Positions 61,854 to 64,000 of a stretch of 64,000 nt of DNA are shown here, in pieces (positions within the stretch are counted from its first letter, which is position 1; each line of letters opens with the position of its first letter). Under the pieces are notes generated by a model that was not told where the DNA came from, did no database searches, and saw nothing but the letters and a program-made list of their open reading frames with translations. Position numbers and translations under genes: made by a program. Location of the stretch: positions 1,178,001 to 1,242,000 of the forward strand of contig JAGVRJ010000011.1 of NCBI GenBank assembly GCA_019059635.1, read 5' to 3'. Source of the DNA: Proales similis (lineage: Eukaryota > Rotifera > Eurotatoria > Ploima > Proalidae).

Positions 61854-62481
61854 TGATAAGTTTCTTAACTCTTCACTCGCTAATCTCTGTCTCTTGGCAG
61901 CGTGTACGCATTCAGCATTATCAGAGCGAGTGATCACGTTTCTCGCCTCGCACTCCAGATTGGAATCTAATCGAGTTCGGCCCTCTGGAATCGGAAATAT
62001 GCAAAACTTTATCTCTGCGATTCAACTAATGGATATGGCTTAGTGGCTGCTTTTTATTTCTTCTTGTGCATTCATATCGCATATTCGATGCAGAATTTGC
62101 GCACCAAAATTTCAATTCCAAACACCATGATCAACTGCTTTGGCAAAACGCTCGCTCTGACGGTTAATCAGTCGCTTTCTATTTCGAAAAAAGCCGGTTC
62201 AAAATTCAACAAGGGCCTTCTTAATTGAGGTGGACCACAAAGCAACAGGGACTTGCAATTTGGACATTTTGCAGCTACGGCTTGAATTTCAAAAAAAAAC
62301 AAAGTGCGAATAAGGATAAATGCGAGAAAGAGATCACGTGCGCATTTACTCACTCGAAGATAAGAACTTGACGACCTGAGCTGCCTCTGGATTTCAGCAT
62401 GTGACAGTCCTAGTCAATTTTGGGCGAGCGAAATAGGCAAACGAAGCAGACGACGATTCGATGGAAAGTTGATTGAGCGAC
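61854..62481. promoter_or_regulatory. Divergent promoter region CUL4 / SLC45
   Basis: 628 bp between two divergent start codons; both promoters are presumably here. No TATA box, CpG-like island or repeat stands out. Confidence 0.45.
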
Positions 62482-63940
62482 ATGACAGAACTGCATGATG
62501 AGAGCACGTCAGCTGCGTTTGATCGCGTTGAGCACATCAAAATGGAAGAAAGGAAGAGACCGGCCACTTCTTATGCTGAGAGGCCAGACTTGGAAACAGT
62601 CAACTCGTGGCGGTCGCTTGCAAGGAACAAGGGCAATCAGGATGGAATGCGAGCTAAAACCAGCTTGAACATTTACGGAAGGTCGATTTCAACTTATTCG
62701 TTTATCCAGAGAAACGCGAAGCAAGACGAGGACTGGGAACATGAATTAGACGGTATTTGCACTAGTTTTTCAAACTGTCCGGCCTTTGGTTTGTCAAGTC
62801 GATGTCTAATAATAGAAAAGTTGCCAAAGCGAAGCTTTTGGACTCTGCTGAGAATGACGCTGCTCATGTTCGGCAACGAGGTGCTGTTCAGCATGGAAGT
62901 AGCTTTGGCCGTTCCAACTCTTTTGCAGCTCAAAGTCCCAGAAACGTAAGTGCCGCCCCAGCTCTCTCAGCAATCTCAGCCGACAAGCTCAAATTCTAAA
63001 TCTACTCGTTCTCAAATACTGAAGAATCTACTCCTTGGTCTACTTGCTCAGCCCTGTCATAGGATTTGTCATGCAGCCGTTCATAGGCATCACAAGTGAC
63101 CGGTGCACTTCGCGCTTTGGCCGCAGGAGACCGTTCATTTTGGCTCTTTCTTTGTTTTCGTTTCTAGGAATCGTAAGTAGAGAGACTGTCGCTTGACTAC
63201 TTCATGACTCTACCGGCTGATCGACTTCAACAGTCTTTGATTTTGAATGCCTATCTGCTTGGCCAATGGCTGGGCGATTTAACTTTGCCTGTAAGTCTTT
63301 CTAATCGATCCGAGCTAACTTGATCGTCTCAATCATCGCTGATCTGAGCAGAAACCGTACATTGCCATCAGTCTGGTGTTTCTGGGTGTCACGTTTCTGG
63401 ACTTTGCTGCTGACTCGTCGGACACGCCGTTAAGGGCCTACGTGATGGACACATGCAATCAACGAGATCAAGAGACTGGATTCAATCTGCTCGCTTTTCT
63501 CGGAGGAATGGGAGCCGCGCTTGGCTACTTGCTCACAGCAGTCAAGTGGGAAGACACGTTCATGTCTTCGATCGGTGAGTTGATAAAGGTCGCGATTTCT
63601 GTTCAAGCGTCTACTAATTGCCCACAAGGCCAGGAGCCCCAAATTCTATTTTTTATTGCGATTGTCATCTTCTCCGGCTGCCTGGTCGCGACTTTAACTT
63701 CAGTGAGAGAAGAGCAACTCAAGCTAGACGAGGAGGCTTCACCTCTTATTGGTCGTAAGCCGTCTTACTTAGCACGACCTTTATAGCCTGAATTCTTAAC
63801 AGAGGACAATAGAGCAAAAAGTAACCAAACTGCCGGATGAATTTTATTTGAGCGAAGGCTCACAAGCAACCAAAGACGATGAAGCGAGCGATGTGGAGAA
63901 ACCAGTGACGATCGGCATGTTCTTCGCCTCGATCAGAAAG
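62482..63940 (+). CDS. SLC45-like: SLC45-family MFS sugar/H+ transporter, 3'-partial
   Basis: Proton-coupled sugar transporter of the plant-sucrose-transporter-like MFS branch (SLC45A1-4). Exons 62482..62752, 62816..62945, 63025..63172, 63234..63290, 63352..63574, 63629..63754, 63813..63940; the gene continues past the window, with a GT donor at 63941. The N-terminal cytoplasmic part is about 90 residues. TM1 starts at [20 protein letters not shown], then [19 protein letters not shown] and the family hallmark [14 protein letters not shown]. Later come [37 protein letters not shown], and a TM before EEASPLIG. A cytosolic loop with many Asp/Glu follows. The last junction is chosen for phase (58-bp intron with acceptor at 63811-63812), and other acceptors break the frame. 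Divergent from CUL4. Confidence 0.88.
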
Positions 63941-64000
63941 GTAAACTTGTGCATGCGGAGCTGACTAAATGAACGAGCAGCGCCTCTAACCTGTCCCCTT

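Noticed and set aside
63707-63812. SLC45 donor at 63707 or acceptor at 63801
   Set aside because: A GTGAGA donor is possible but would remove EEASPLIG and leave a 97-bp intron; the 58-bp intron 63755-63812 keeps phase and fits the local size class.

Overview
This window is nuclear DNA from a multicellular animal. Genes are split by many short GT-AG introns (mostly about 50-85 bp), there are no operons or Shine-Dalgarno sites, and polyadenylation signals (AATAAA) follow many stops. The gene set includes a TGF-beta type I receptor, a muscarinic-type GPCR, a neuronal calcium sensor, a TSC22-domain factor, separase and cullin-4. Small introns, intact heme synthesis (ALAS) and a candidate minor-spliceosome intron fit a small-bodied invertebrate bilaterian with a compact intron set. 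I cannot name the species from sequence alone.

Layout. 0-3 kb: 3' part of a USP25/28 deubiquitinase (+). 3.9-10.4 kb: separase in 12 exons (+). 12.4-13.0 kb: intronless neuronal calcium sensor (+). 13.9-15.7 kb: TGF-beta/activin type I receptor (-), missing its signal-peptide exon. 18.3-22.5 kb: DDX3/Belle helicase in 7 exons (-). 23.2-24.3 kb: a head-to-head pair, an unrecognised 107-aa protein (-) and an NCBP2AS2-like protein (+). 24.4-26.0 kb: a RING plus ubiquitin-like E3 (-). 27.7-29.0 kb: TSC22/Bunched (+). About 30.0 kb: a small possible ciliary protein (-). 31.1-33.9 kb: aralar/citrin carrier in 11 exons (-). 34-43 kb: a 9-kb gene-poor stretch. 43.0-45.7 kb: muscarinic-type receptor (+). 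46.1-46.8 kb: signal peptidase subunit SPCS2 (+). 47.3-48.9 kb: 5-aminolevulinate synthase (-). 49.9-52.9 kb: eIF3c (-). 53.4-55.0 kb: aldo-keto reductase-like protein with a degraded catalytic tetrad (-). 55.5-58.0 kb: KIAA2013 orthologue (+). 58.1-58.7 kb: PLAC8-family protein (-). 59.0-61.9 kb: cullin-4 in 10 exons (-). 62.5 kb to the end: SLC45-type sugar transporter (+), cut by the window edge.

The genes are not one pathway. They are mostly conserved single-copy housekeeping and signalling genes on both strands, often in convergent or divergent pairs with close ends. All exon joins were built by hand from splice dinucleotides, reading phase and family alignment. They keep frame throughout, and predicted lengths match families well where I could compare (cullin-4 759 aa, KIAA2013-like 632 aa, eIF3c 898 aa).

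The most unusual signals are: an apparent U12-type GT-AT intron in SPCS2; a receptor kinase with HCD instead of HRD; an aldo-keto reductase whose catalytic Tyr and His are replaced; an upstream ORF in the muscarinic-type receptor whose stop overlaps the main start (ATGA); and an unrecognised small gene sharing a promoter with the NCBP2AS2-like gene.
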